A DNA stretch of 64,000 nt from the NCBI RefSeq assembly GCF_023204835.1, contig NZ_CP096270.1, positions 992,001-1,056,000 of the forward strand, given 5' to 3'. Of the stretch, positions 1 through 8,903 are shown piece after piece. The position numbers were made by a program, and so were the translations under genes. How positions within the stretch are numbered: the stretch's first letter is position 1; every line of letters starts with the position of its first letter. The DNA is from Salinarchaeum laminariae. GTDB taxonomy: Archaea; Halobacteriota; Halobacteria; Halobacteriales; Salinarchaeaceae. A model generated the notes under the pieces. It was given only the letters and a program-made list of their open reading frames with translations. It did no database searches and was not told the origin of the DNA.

Positions 1-368
1 CCGGTGAGCTCTTCCATCAGCTCGCGGGTCCGTCCGTCCTCGCCGATCAGGCGACCCTTCTTTCGCGTGAGGTCGTTTCGGTTGCGCGTCGCCGCGTCGA
101 TGTCCAGCAGATCGAACATCATCATCTCGTCGTCGAGCAGCGTGAGGGCGTCCTCGGGGTGGAACCCGCGGCCGATCGCCTTCACGATGTCCGGGCCCTT
201 GAGCGCCCGAACGGGATCGGCGTCGCCCTGCTGATCGATCTTGACGGCGCCGTTCTCGGAGTCGACGTCGAGTCGAACGTCGGCTTTCGACTCGATCTCG
301 CGCAGCGTCTCGCCACCATCGCCGATCAGCACGCCGATGCGGTCCTGCGGAATCTTCACGTGCTGCAT
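1..368 (-). CDS. Archaeal KH-domain RNA-binding protein (5' part only)
   Basis: The gene starts at the ATG whose complement lies at 366-368 and runs off the left edge, so only the first 122 codons are visible. The N-terminus reads MQHVKIPQDRIGVLIGDGGE. A KH-type GxxG loop (IGDGGE) is near residues 15-20, and a second one (IGEDGRTR) sits near residues 111-118, close to the edge. Two KH modules in this arrangement match the universal archaeal KH protein related to eukaryotic Krr1/Pno1, which act in small-subunit rRNA maturation. The rRNA-processing role is known for the family and inferred here. The start is supported by the family-typical N-terminus beginning just before the first KH strand. 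Confidence 0.85.
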   Translation of the reverse strand, partial: MQHVKIPQDRIGVLIGDGGETLREIESKADVRLDVDSENGAVKIDQQGDADPVRALKGPDIVKAIGRGFHPEDALTLLDDEMMMFDLLDIDAATRNRNDLTRKKGRLIGEDGRTRELMEELT

Positions 369-558
369 ATATTCGGCGGTAGAACGTGGTTGCGGTTAAG
401 CGTTCGGCACTGACCGCGAGCGACGGTGTGCGTGGCGTTGGCTCGGGTCGTGGGGCGTCCGTGAGCGGATTCCGAGCCCCACTCGCTCACCCCGAACCCA
501 CCCGTCGAATCCGCCCCTGGCCCCAACCTTCAACACGAACGGGAGCGACGAGAAGGGT

Positions 559-840
559 ATGGCAGACGTGCTATCCGAGGACGAAATCGAGGCAGGGCTC
601 CCCGAGGGCTGGGAGTACGGGGACGACGAGATCAGTCGGACCTACGAGTTCGACGAGTATCTGCGCGGCGTCGCCTTCGCCCAGCTCGTCGGCGAGATCG
701 CCGAGGCACAGTTCCACCACCCCGAGATCGTCATCCGCTACGAGGCGGTCGACATCACGCTGACGTCCCACGAGGCCGGTGGCGTCACGCAGGAGGACCT
801 CGACATGGCGGAGATCATCGAGTCCGAGACCGACGCCTGA
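559..840 (+). CDS. Pterin-4a-carbinolamine dehydratase family protein
   Basis: This is a 93-residue protein, the usual length for the family. The central segment HHPEIVIRYEAVDITLTSHE carries the conserved histidine pair, the proline and the second histidine that form the pterin dehydratase active site. A C-terminal helix LTQEDLDMAE-like stretch (here VTQEDLDMAE) also fits. In bacteria and eukaryotes the enzyme dehydrates 4a-hydroxytetrahydropterin. In haloarchaea it is common without an obvious aromatic hydroxylase and may serve pterin or molybdopterin metabolism, which is inference. It stands alone, about 190 bases from the divergent KH gene, with its ATG at 559. Confidence 0.88.
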   Translation: MADVLSEDEIEAGLPEGWEYGDDEISRTYEFDEYLRGVAFAQLVGEIAEAQFHHPEIVIRYEAVDITLTSHEAGGVTQEDLDMAEIIESETDA

Positions 841-963
841 CGCTCGGGAGCACGCTTTTCGCGGAGGTGATGGCGGTTCGCCGCCGAGTCGATCGGTTCG
901 AAGAGCATCAGTCTCCGGGAACTGGACCGGTCGTTGAAGCCAGTGGGCGGCCAACTGGTAGCT

Positions 964-2016
964 ATGGGTTCGCCGTTCGCCGTCGGTCATTCGCCCGCCA
1001 GTATGGAGCACGATCCGGGACCGACCCACACGGATCGGCCCAAACGCCTCGAATCCGTCGTCGCGGCGCTCCAAGAGCGAGACACCACGATCGAGACGCC
1101 GGAGCCGATCGATTTCGAGGGGGCAAGCGCCGTCCACACGCCGGGCTACCTCCGCTGGCTCCGGGAGACCTGCGCCGACGAGCGCCGCGTCGACCACGAC
1201 ACCGTCACGTCCTCGGGGACCTGGGACGCCGTCCTCGCCGGCGCTGGCGGTGCGCGCTGGGCGGTCGAACGTGCGATAGAGGATACGACCGCCGATCCGG
1301 ACTCAAAAGCTCCTGCCGAAACCGAGGATCCCGCCGTCGCCTTCGCGCTCACGCGCCCGCCCGGCCACCACGCGCTCGAGAACTACGCCATGGGGTTTTG
1401 CTTTCTCAACAACGCCGCATACGCCGCCGAACACGCGCTCGAGCAGCCCGGGATCGACACCATCGCGATCCTCGACTGGGACGTCCACCACGGCAACGGC
1501 ACGGAGTCGCTGTTCGTCGATCGCTCGGACGTCCACTACGTCTCGGTCCACCAGGACGGGCTCTACCCCGGCACCGGCTCCGTCGACGCCGCGGGCGTCG
1601 GCGACGCCCTCGGTGCGACTGCTAACCTCCCGCTCCCAGAGGGCGCCGGCGGTCCGGCGTTCCGCTATGCAACCGAGACGCTCCTCGAACCGCTCTTTGC
1701 GGCGATGGCCCCGGATCTCGTCGTCCTGAGCGCTGGCTTCGACGCACACGAAAACGACCCGATCTCGGACCTCGAACTGACGACGCCGGATTTCGGCTGG
1801 CTGGCCGGCTGGACCCGTGATCTCGCCGCGACCTACGACGCTCCGGTCGCCACCGTGCTCGAGGGCGGCTACCAGCCCGGCCTCCTCGCGGAGACCGTCG
1901 CCGCCGCGGCCGACGCGATCGAAACCGGAACGCCACCTGCACCCGAGGGCGAGCCAACCGACGCCGCCCGTCGTGTGATCGACGGCGCTACGGACGTCTG
2001 GCCGGCGCTGGGGTAG
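964..2016 (+). CDS. Histone deacetylase family protein (class II-like / acetoin utilization AcuC-like)
   Basis: This 350-residue protein has the arginase/deacetylase fold. Visible motifs are RPPGHH (about 131-136, with the two active-site histidines), DWDVHHGNG (171-179, zinc ligands Asp and His), a VSVHQDGLYPGTG substrate-loop segment, and SAGFDAH (256-262, second zinc Asp region). The enzyme is expected to be a zinc-dependent deacetylase. The natural substrate in haloarchaea is unclear; acetyl-lysine proteins or small acetylated amines are candidates. ATG 964 was chosen because the protein then begins FAVGHS...EHD like its relatives. An earlier TTG at 934 would add ten unconvincing residues. 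The gene stands alone in + orientation. Confidence 0.9.
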   Translation: MGSPFAVGHSPASMEHDPGPTHTDRPKRLESVVAALQERDTTIETPEPIDFEGASAVHTPGYLRWLRETCADERRVDHDTVTSSGTWDAVLAGAGGARWAVERAIEDTTADPDSKAPAETEDPAVAFALTRPPGHHALENYAMGFCFLNNAAYAAEHALEQPGIDTIAILDWDVHHGNGTESLFVDRSDVHYVSVHQDGLYPGTGSVDAAGVGDALGATANLPLPEGAGGPAFRYATETLLEPLFAAMAPDLVVLSAGFDAHENDPISDLELTTPDFGWLAGWTRDLAATYDAPVATVLEGGYQPGLLAETVAAAADAIETGTPPAPEGEPTDAARRVIDGATDVWPALG

Positions 2017-2162
2017 CTGCTGCGGAGCGCTGGATCGCACGACCTTCCTGTCCGCATTACGTCCCTGAAATGCGGCTCCTTCGCGACGCAATCGCCCGAC
2101 TGCACCGACCCGAACTGGCCCACAATCCATATACGCCGGGGTCCCATACTGAACGTCACCAG

Positions 2163-2963
2163 ATGGTCGGGCAGTCCTACGACGCCGTGCTCTTCGATCT
2201 CGACGGCACGCTCGTCGCGCCACGCTTCGAGCACGTCCGATCGGTGTTCGACCGGGTCGGCGACCAGCTCGGCCACGGCTTTTCCGACGACGAGGCCCGC
2301 CGGCTCTGGCACGGCCTGGGCGGCCCTCGCAACGACCAGCTTCGCGCGCTGGGCGTCGATCCGACCGCCTTCTGGCGCGTCTTCGACGCGACGGAGGACC
2401 CCCAGCGACGCGCCGACGCGATGCGAGTTTTCGACGACGCGTCCCTCGCCGCGGAGCTCCAGGTCCCGACCGCGCTCGTCACGCACTGCCCGCCCGAACC
2501 CACCGCAGCGGTCCTCGATTACCACGGCATCGGCGAGTGGTTCGACGCCGTGGTCTGCTGCTCGGACGACCTCGGCTGGAAACCCGATCCCGGGCCGATC
2601 GAACACGCGCTCGCGGAGCTGGGGCTCGCCCACCTCGCGAACGGCGCCGCCGGCGATTCCGTGGCTGCCGACGGCGGGACGGCACCCGGGGACCAGCGGA
2701 CGGCGTCCGGCGACGGGCGGCAGCCCGACGGCGGCGACGGGCACCAATCCGGTGGCGTGCCTGGCACGCGAGCGGAGGGGTCCGCTCGCGCGCTGTACGT
2801 CGGCGACACCGCCGGCGACGTCGGCGCGGCCTGGAACGCCGGCCTCGACGCCGCCCACGTCGAACGGTTCGACCACGATCGCCGGGAGCACTGCGTGCTC
2901 GCGGACTACCGGGTCGCCGCGATCGACGAGTGCGGGCCGCTCGCGTCGCTCACCGGCCGCTGA
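2163..2963 (+). CDS. HAD-superfamily phosphatase with Gly/Asp-rich insertion
   Basis: This 266-residue HAD hydrolase has the nucleophile motif DLDGT at residues 12-16, a motif II threonine in LVTHC, motif III lysine in GWKPDPG and motif IV in YVGDTAGDVGAA. A helical cap follows motif I, typical of phosphoglycolate phosphatase-like enzymes; the substrate cannot be told. Between motifs III and IV (about residues 161-207) there is a low-complexity insertion rich in Gly, Asp, Ala and Gln that most relatives lack. It probably forms a disordered surface loop. The ATG at 2163 places DLDGT at the usual distance from the N-terminus. An upstream in-frame start at 2070 would add an atypical leader. Confidence 0.85.
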   Translation: MVGQSYDAVLFDLDGTLVAPRFEHVRSVFDRVGDQLGHGFSDDEARRLWHGLGGPRNDQLRALGVDPTAFWRVFDATEDPQRRADAMRVFDDASLAAELQVPTALVTHCPPEPTAAVLDYHGIGEWFDAVVCCSDDLGWKPDPGPIEHALAELGLAHLANGAAGDSVAADGGTAPGDQRTASGDGRQPDGGDGHQSGGVPGTRAEGSARALYVGDTAGDVGAAWNAGLDAAHVERFDHDRREHCVLADYRVAAIDECGPLASLTGR

Positions 2964-3019
2964 TCCCCGTCGTTCAGAACCTGTACCGCTCCCTCTTCTC
3001 CGCCCGTGGCGTCTCTGTT

Positions 3020-4984
3020 TCAGTCCGCCGCCTCGTACCCCGACAGCGCCGCGAGAACCGTCGACAGCGCGTCGAGCGCGTCCGTCAGCGCCGTGAGTCC
3101 CGCAGCCCCGGCTCGCTTTGCGTTGCCGATCAGCCGGACTCGCTGGGAGCCAAGCGAGACGAAGTCCAGACCGAGCCGGTCGGCCGTCGCGCGAAGCCCG
3201 AGGCCAGCGTCCGCCTCGCCGGCCAGCACTCGGCGGGCCGGGCTCTCGTGGCCGCGGAGGCCGACGCCGTAGCCGTCGATGGCGTCCGGCGTGACCGCCG
3301 GCTCCGCGCTCTCCAGTCGGTCGTCGAGCGCCGAGCGGAGTCCCGACCCGCTCGCGAGATTTGCGAACGAGTGGGCCGACTCACCTGCGAGATCCGACGC
3401 TCCCTCGATCCCTTCCGGGTTCCCGGTGGGGACCACGAGCCCCCACTCCCGGGCCCACGCGGCGAGTTCCTCGCCCGGGGGCTCGCGGCGAGGCTCGCCC
3501 GCGACGACCGCGACGTCGGGCACGCCGTCGCGAAGCCGACGGACGCCGGCCGCGGTGCCATCGGGCAGGTAGCGTGGCGCGTCGAGTTCGTCCATCAGCG
3601 CCGCAGCACCCGGGTCGTCCTCCCCGATCGCGAGCAGCGTGGGCGGGCGGACGTCCGCGGAGAACAGCTCGACCTCCACGGTCTCGCCGGGCGCCACGTA
3701 GGACGTGTCGGCGGGTACCGTCACGAGCCCGTCCGCACGCGAGAGGCTCGTGGTCGCGCCGGAGCCGCGATCGACCGGGTATGCGAGGGGCCGGCCGTCC
3801 GGATCGACGTCCGCGTCGGCTGCACGATCGTCGCGATCTCGGCCTGCGCCGGGCCTGTGCCCCGCGTCGATCAGCCCTACGGGAAGCAGTCGGCGCCGCC
3901 CGGGCTCGAAGCGGGCCTCCTCGAGCAGTTCGGCGTCCAGGCTCGCCCGCTCGGGATCGGGCACTCCCGCGGCCTCGCGGATCGCGGGCGCGACGAGCGT
4001 CCGGAACACCATCATCGCGGAGACTGGAAAGCCTGGTAGGCCGGCGTAGCCACAATCGCCGAGCCGGCCGACGAGCGTCGGCTTCCCCGGCTTGAGCGCG
4101 ACGCCGTGGACCAGTAGTTCGCCCTCGTCCTCGAGCACGGCGTGGAGCGCGTCGGCGGCGCCGGCGGAGGTCGACCCCGAGGTGAGCAGGAGATCGCAGT
4201 CCGCTGCTGCCCTCTGGAGCGACGCGGCGAGTGCCGCCGGATCGTCGCCCGCCTTCGGATACCGTCGGACGTCCGCGCCGGCTTCCCGTGCCGCGGCGGC
4301 GATCGACGCCGCGTTGACGTCGTGGATCTGTCCCTGTTCGTGGTCGAGAGGGTCGCCGGGCGGGACGAGCTCCTCGCCAGTCGAGAGAATCCCGACGGTC
4401 GGCCGGGCGCGAACCGGTACCGACCCGACGCCGAGCGCCGCAAGCAGGCCGACCTCTCGGGGCGTGAGTCGCGTTCCGGGCCCGAGCGCACGCTGGCCAG
4501 CAGCGAGGTCGGCGCCCGCGGGCGTAACGTTCCCTCCGGGTGCGACGGCCGTGCGAACGTCGATCGCAATCGCGTCGCTATCGGCGCCGTCGCCCTCGAT
4601 CTCGTCGATCTGCTCGATGGGCACCATCGCGTCGGCGCCGGGAGGCATCATCGCGCCCGTCGAGATCGAGACGGCCTCGCCGTCGTCGACCGCTGCGGTT
4701 GGCGTCTGGCCGGCGTGGACCGCACCGACGACGGAGAGTCGGACTGGCTCGGTCTCCTCGGCACCCGCGGTGTCGGCCGCTCGCAGCGCGTAGCCGTCGA
4801 GACCCGCGCGGTCGAAGCCGGGCACGTCGATCCCGGCATCGACCCGCTCGGCGAGTGTCCGGCCTGCAGCGTCGTCGAGGGGCACAGATTCGACCTGCGG
4901 GTCCGGGGCGATCGGCAGGTCGGCGATCGCGGCAGCGACCGCGTCGGGATCGGCGAGCTCTCGGAACTCTACGCGGTCGGTCAC
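3020..4984 (-). CDS. moeA: MoeA fused to a C-terminal PBP-like (LysR-type substrate-binding) domain
   Basis: This protein of about 654 residues has an N-terminal two-thirds that is MoeA: the RAGLDGYALR region, GAMMPPGADAMVP, the TGEELV and LTSGSTSAG blocks, and LPGFPVSAM. MoeA inserts molybdate into adenylated molybdopterin. From about residue 400 the chain continues into a periplasmic-binding-protein-like domain (AIGEDDPGAAALMDEL, then GYGVGLRGHESPARRVLAGEADAGLG). This is the PBP_like domain known to be fused to archaeal MoeA and possibly senses oxyanions. GTG 4984 gives a GTGA overlap with the upstream moeA stop; GTG 4993 is an alternative. The pair is clearly an operon. Confidence 0.88.
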   Translation of the reverse strand: MTDRVEFRELADPDAVAAAIADLPIAPDPQVESVPLDDAAGRTLAERVDAGIDVPGFDRAGLDGYALRAADTAGAEETEPVRLSVVGAVHAGQTPTAAVDDGEAVSISTGAMMPPGADAMVPIEQIDEIEGDGADSDAIAIDVRTAVAPGGNVTPAGADLAAGQRALGPGTRLTPREVGLLAALGVGSVPVRARPTVGILSTGEELVPPGDPLDHEQGQIHDVNAASIAAAAREAGADVRRYPKAGDDPAALAASLQRAAADCDLLLTSGSTSAGAADALHAVLEDEGELLVHGVALKPGKPTLVGRLGDCGYAGLPGFPVSAMMVFRTLVAPAIREAAGVPDPERASLDAELLEEARFEPGRRRLLPVGLIDAGHRPGAGRDRDDRAADADVDPDGRPLAYPVDRGSGATTSLSRADGLVTVPADTSYVAPGETVEVELFSADVRPPTLLAIGEDDPGAAALMDELDAPRYLPDGTAAGVRRLRDGVPDVAVVAGEPRREPPGEELAAWAREWGLVVPTGNPEGIEGASDLAGESAHSFANLASGSGLRSALDDRLESAEPAVTPDAIDGYGVGLRGHESPARRVLAGEADAGLGLRATADRLGLDFVSLGSQRVRLIGNAKRAGAAGLTALTDALDALSTVLAALSGYEAAD

Positions 4985-6315
4985 GGCTGCCACTCCCAGT
5001 CCTGGACGGCGACGAGTTCGCCCTCGGGCAGCCCCTCGACGCCGGGCTCGATCTCGATCCAGCCGTCGGCGAGCGCGACCGAGGAGAGCACGCCGGCGCC
5101 TTTCGTCCGGGTCGGCCTGGCGACCGTGTGACCGTCCTCGACGCCGAGTTCGACGCGGGCGAACGTCCGGGTGCCGGGTTCGCTCTCGATCTTCCGGGCG
5201 AGCGTGGCGGGCCGGGTCGGTGGCTCCTCGAACTCGACTCCCTCCAGCCAGTGGAGCACCGGCCGGAGCAGCTGGACCGCGGTGACGATACAGGAGACTG
5301 GGTAGCCCGGGAGGCAGAGGACCGGCGTCTCCTCGACGACACCGAGGCAGACCGGATGGCCCGGCTGGAGCGCCACGCCGTGGACGAGCACCTCGCCGAG
5401 TTCGGCGAGCACCTCCGGCAACAGGTCGCGCTGCCCGACGGAGGTGCCGCCTGTCGTCACGATCACGTCCCTCGTCAGATCGCGCTGAATCGCCGCCCGC
5501 AGCGCGTCAGGATCGTCCGTGACGACGTTGCGGTACTCCGCCCTGGCGCCCCAGCGCCCGACCAGTCTGGACACCGTGAGCCCGTTCGTTTCGACGGCCT
5601 GCCCGGGTCCGGGATCGCGCTGGACCAGCTCCTCGCCGGTCGGCACGACGCCGACCGTGGGCTGCTGGCGGACCGCCACCTCCTCGACTCCGGCGGCTTT
5701 CAACAGGCCGAGATCAGAGGGGCGGAGTCGGTGACCCGGCTCGTACAGCGCCTGCCCGGCGGCGACGTCCTCGCCGATCGGCGCGACGTTCTCGCCAGGG
5801 ACGACCGGGTCGGTGAGTTCGATCTCGCGGTTCTCGGCGTGGGTGGGTCCGTCGGTCGCCTCGCTGTCGTCGGTGGCAGAGCTCGACGCGTCGATCTCGG
5901 TCACGCGCTCGATCGGCACGACGGCGTCGGCCTCGTTCGGCAGCGCGCTGCCGGTGTGGACGCGAACGGCGCTCTCGGGCGCCATCGTCGCGTCGTGGGG
6001 TCCCTCCGGTCCGAGGTCGACGACGGTGAGCACGGCTGGCGCCCGATCGGAGGCACCGGCTGCATCGTCGCTCCGAACTGCGTAGCCGTCCATCGCCGCG
6101 CGGCGGAACTGTGGCACGTCGCGGTCAGCGGCGATCGGTTCGGCGAGTACCCGGCAGTCGGCTCGTTCGATGCCGAGATTCTCGGTGCGATCGACCGGCG
6201 TCACGCGCGCCTGAAGGCGATCGCGGGCCTCGGAAAGTGGCGTGTGCGTCTGGAACCCGGTGACCTGGCGGTCCGAATCGGGGCCGCTGACGGTGTCCGG
6301 GCCGTCTCTCGTCAT
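4981..6315 (-). CDS. moeA: Molybdopterin molybdenumtransferase MoeA
   Basis: This 444-residue stand-alone MoeA carries AAMDGYAVRSDD near residue 75, GSALPNEADAVVPIE, VGVVPTGEELV, the TTGGTSVGQRD molybdopterin-binding block and LPGYPVSC. It catalyses the last step of molybdenum cofactor assembly in the cytoplasm. It is the first gene of a two-gene unit with the longer MoeA fusion, which overlaps its stop codon. ATG 6315 was chosen because the longer frame (to 6357) starts inside the divergent promoter region. Haloarchaea commonly keep two MoeA paralogues, perhaps for Mo versus W or for different enzymes, which is inference. Confidence 0.9.
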   Translation of the reverse strand: MTRDGPDTVSGPDSDRQVTGFQTHTPLSEARDRLQARVTPVDRTENLGIERADCRVLAEPIAADRDVPQFRRAAMDGYAVRSDDAAGASDRAPAVLTVVDLGPEGPHDATMAPESAVRVHTGSALPNEADAVVPIERVTEIDASSSATDDSEATDGPTHAENREIELTDPVVPGENVAPIGEDVAAGQALYEPGHRLRPSDLGLLKAAGVEEVAVRQQPTVGVVPTGEELVQRDPGPGQAVETNGLTVSRLVGRWGARAEYRNVVTDDPDALRAAIQRDLTRDVIVTTGGTSVGQRDLLPEVLAELGEVLVHGVALQPGHPVCLGVVEETPVLCLPGYPVSCIVTAVQLLRPVLHWLEGVEFEEPPTRPATLARKIESEPGTRTFARVELGVEDGHTVARPTRTKGAGVLSSVALADGWIEIEPGVEGLPEGELVAVQDWEWQP

Positions 6316-6375
6316 AGGTTGCGGTTCGGTCGGTGGGAAGAAAAGGGTGATGCGCACCGATCGGCAGTAGCGTGA

Positions 6376-6386
6376 AGTATTTTACG
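6376..6386 (+). promoter_or_regulatory. Putative TATA box of livH operon
   Basis: The AT-rich element AGTATTTTACG is centred about 28 bases before the livH ATG, in otherwise GC-rich DNA. The spacing fits archaeal TFB/TBP promoters with transcription starting at or next to the start codon (leaderless). The moeA pair is transcribed away on the other strand from the same 90-base gap. Confidence 0.5.
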
Positions 6387-6408
6387 GCGCGGTGTCACTG
6401 ATTGGCAC

Positions 6409-7515
6409 ATGGAAGCGAGCGACGTCCGGCGGACGCTGTCGCGCCTCCGGGTCGAACAGGTTCTCGGCGCGATCGTGGCGGTCCTGTTGTTGTACCTCGT
6501 CGTGGATCTGCTGCGACAGCTCGTCACCGGGACGCTCTCGGCCTCGACGCTCCAGCAGTATCTCTGGCGGGGTATCGTCGTTGGCCTCATCTACGGGCTC
6601 GCTGGGATCGGGCTCTCGATGACCTACAGCATCCTCCGGTTCGCGAACTTTTCGCACGGTGATCTGCTGACGACGGGCATGTTCTCGGGCTGGAGCGCGG
6701 CCTACGTCATCGCCGGGTTCGGCGCCTACAACCTCGGAAATCTGCTCCTGGTACGGCCAAACAACGATCCGACGCCCGGCGCGGTCGGCATGGCAATCGA
6801 CAGCCAGCCCGTGGCGATTCTCGGCGGTATCGTCGTCGCAGCCCTGTTCACCGTCGCCATCGCGCTGGCTGCCGACCGACTCGTCTACCGCCGGCTTCGC
6901 AAGCAGTCCTCGATCGCCCTGCTGATCGCCAGCGTCGGAGTCGCCTTCGTCCTGCGGTATCTGATCGCGTTCGTCTTCACGCGGTCGAACCGGGCCGTGC
7001 CAGCGAGCGCGCCGGAGACGACGCTGGATCTCGGGATCGCCAGCACGACGGTCAATCTTCACGAGATGACGCTCGTGGTGAGCGCGATCGTGCTGATGGT
7101 CGGCGTTCACCTCATGCTCCAGCACACGAAGCTGGGCACGTCGATGCGTGCGATGGCCGACAACCGCGATCTGGCGAAGATCACCGGCATCCCGACTGAG
7201 CGAGTCGTCCTCGCGACGTGGGTCATCGGCGCGGCGCTGGCCGGCATCGCGGGCTACCTCATCGTTCTCAACACCGGGACGATCACCTATACGCGCGGCT
7301 GGACGCTCCTCCTCCCCGTCTTCGCGGGCGTGATCCTCGGCGGGATCGGATCGGTCTACGGCGCGATCCTCGGCGGCCTGATCATCGGAATCGTCGACGA
7401 GGTCGCCATCATCTGGCTGCCCAACGAGATGACGATGGCCGCCGCATTCTTGCTGATGATCTTCATCCTGATCTTCCGGCCGCAAGGTCTCCTCGGCGGG
7501 GTGGAGACGGCATGA
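6409..7515 (+). CDS. livH: Branched-chain amino acid-type ABC transporter permease LivH
   Basis: This 368-residue integral membrane protein has about eight hydrophobic helices. It shows family features: GLIYGLAGIGLSMTYSILRFANFSHGD near the N-terminus and GTSMRAMADNRDLAKITGIP, the cytoplasmic loop that contacts the ATPase. A GVILGGIGSVYGAILGG segment lies near the end. It forms the membrane channel with LivM. It heads the livHMGF unit, and its stop overlaps the livM start (ATGA). Haloarchaeal transporters of this class may carry branched-chain amino acids, urea or other amides; the substrate is not decided by the permease sequence. Confidence 0.92.
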   Translation: MEASDVRRTLSRLRVEQVLGAIVAVLLLYLVVDLLRQLVTGTLSASTLQQYLWRGIVVGLIYGLAGIGLSMTYSILRFANFSHGDLLTTGMFSGWSAAYVIAGFGAYNLGNLLLVRPNNDPTPGAVGMAIDSQPVAILGGIVVAALFTVAIALAADRLVYRRLRKQSSIALLIASVGVAFVLRYLIAFVFTRSNRAVPASAPETTLDLGIASTTVNLHEMTLVVSAIVLMVGVHLMLQHTKLGTSMRAMADNRDLAKITGIPTERVVLATWVIGAALAGIAGYLIVLNTGTITYTRGWTLLLPVFAGVILGGIGSVYGAILGGLIIGIVDEVAIIWLPNEMTMAAAFLLMIFILIFRPQGLLGGVETA

Positions 7516-8903
7516 CTGACGAATCCGGCGACGTCGGTGAGGACGGCGCTGGCCCGCGTGAGCAGGACTCCCGGGGTCCCCTCTCGGATATGCGCACGAC
7601 CGTTCGCGAGTACACCGACCGCATCACCGAGTGGATGGGCGAGCGTTCCCGGTGGAAGGCGGACGCCCTCGTCGTCCTCTCCGCCCTCGTTCTCGTCTAC
7701 GCGCTGATCACTCTCCTCGCCTACGGTCAGGGCCTGGACATGAACGGGATCGTCAACACGCTCGTCAGGCTCACCTTCCTGATGGCAGCCTACGGGCTGC
7801 TCGTGCTTGCGCTCAACCTCCACTGGGGGTACGCAGGACTGTTCAACATCGGCGTCGCGGGGTTCATGTCCGTCGCCGTGTTCACGCTCGCCTTCGTCTC
7901 CGGCGGCCAGGGCGTCGGTCTCGGCTACCCGATCTGGGTAGGGATGATCGCGGGCATGGTCGCGGCAGCGGCACTGGGGCTCCTGGCCGCGTTGCCGGCG
8001 CTCAGACTGCGTGCGGACTACTTCGCGATCGTCACGCTCGGCATCGCCGAGATCGTTCGGTTCACCGTCAAATCGGACTGGGTGGACGACCACCGGGTCC
8101 TCGGCCGCGAGGTCGGACTCGGAGCAGGCTCCTCGATCCAGGTTCCCAGCGCACAGGAGTACGTGTTCAAACTGTTCACCGAAGACGGGACGTCGCGGGC
8201 AGATCCCACGTTCGTCGGCGCCCAGCTCTTCGAGCTCGGTAGCTGGTTCGGTATCGATCGCCCCACGGTGATGTCCGCGGGCTACGCGCTGTTACTGGTC
8301 GTCGCCGTCCTCCTGGCCTACGTGTTACTCTCCCGCATCGCCTACTCCCCCTTCGGCCGCGTGTTGAAGGCGATCCGCGAGGACGAGGGCGCTGCACAGG
8401 CACTCGGCAAGCCGACCAGCCGGATCAAGATCTACAGCTTCGTGCTGGGCTGTGCGCTGATGGGGCTCGGTGGCATGCTCTGGCAGGCGAGCCGCTTCAC
8501 GGTCGCCGCGGACGCGTTCATGCCGATCGTCACGTTCTACATCTTCGTCGCGCTCATCGTCGGCGGCTCCGGATCCAACGCCGGAAGCATCGTCGGCGGC
8601 ATCGCATTCGTCGGACTCCTCCTTCAGGGACCACGGATGCTCCCCCGCGTCATCAACGAACAGTGGGAGAGCGTCCCCGAGGGGACGAACACGATCTACG
8701 AGGCCGTGACGGCGCTGGGTGGCGCGGATATCATGCCACTTATCGGCTACTCGATCGCCAACATCGACCTCCTCCAGCGGCTGTTCGTAGGAGTGGTGTT
8801 GATCCTCCTCATGCTCTATCGCCCGGACGGGTTACTCGGGCACCGCAAAGAGGTCGCCGCGGCGACCGACCTCTCGCGACCGGAGGGTGAGACCGATGAC
8901 TGA
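7512..8903 (+). CDS. livM: Branched-chain amino acid-type ABC transporter permease LivM
   Basis: This 463-residue permease partners LivH. A charged, Asp/Glu-rich cytoplasmic N-terminus of about 50 residues precedes the first helix. Helix stretches include YGLLVLALNLHWGYAGLFNIG, and the LRADYFAIVTLGIAEIVR block is a LivM hallmark. The conserved loop AIREDEGAAQALGKP couples to the ATP-binding subunits, and GGSGSNAGSIVGG is near the C-terminus. ATG 7512 overlaps the livH stop by four bases. Its own stop lies inside the start of livG, so translation is probably coupled along the operon. Confidence 0.92.
   Translation: MTDESGDVGEDGAGPREQDSRGPLSDMRTTVREYTDRITEWMGERSRWKADALVVLSALVLVYALITLLAYGQGLDMNGIVNTLVRLTFLMAAYGLLVLALNLHWGYAGLFNIGVAGFMSVAVFTLAFVSGGQGVGLGYPIWVGMIAGMVAAAALGLLAALPALRLRADYFAIVTLGIAEIVRFTVKSDWVDDHRVLGREVGLGAGSSIQVPSAQEYVFKLFTEDGTSRADPTFVGAQLFELGSWFGIDRPTVMSAGYALLLVVAVLLAYVLLSRIAYSPFGRVLKAIREDEGAAQALGKPTSRIKIYSFVLGCALMGLGGMLWQASRFTVAADAFMPIVTFYIFVALIVGGSGSNAGSIVGGIAFVGLLLQGPRMLPRVINEQWESVPEGTNTIYEAVTALGGADIMPLIGYSIANIDLLQRLFVGVVLILLMLYRPDGLLGHRKEVAAATDLSRPEGETDD

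Noticed and set aside
2537-4039. Long forward open frame (about 500 codons) across the moeA fusion
   Set aside because: Arg/Ala/Gly/Pro-rich shadow of the minus-strand gene, with no family signature; typical of high-GC DNA.
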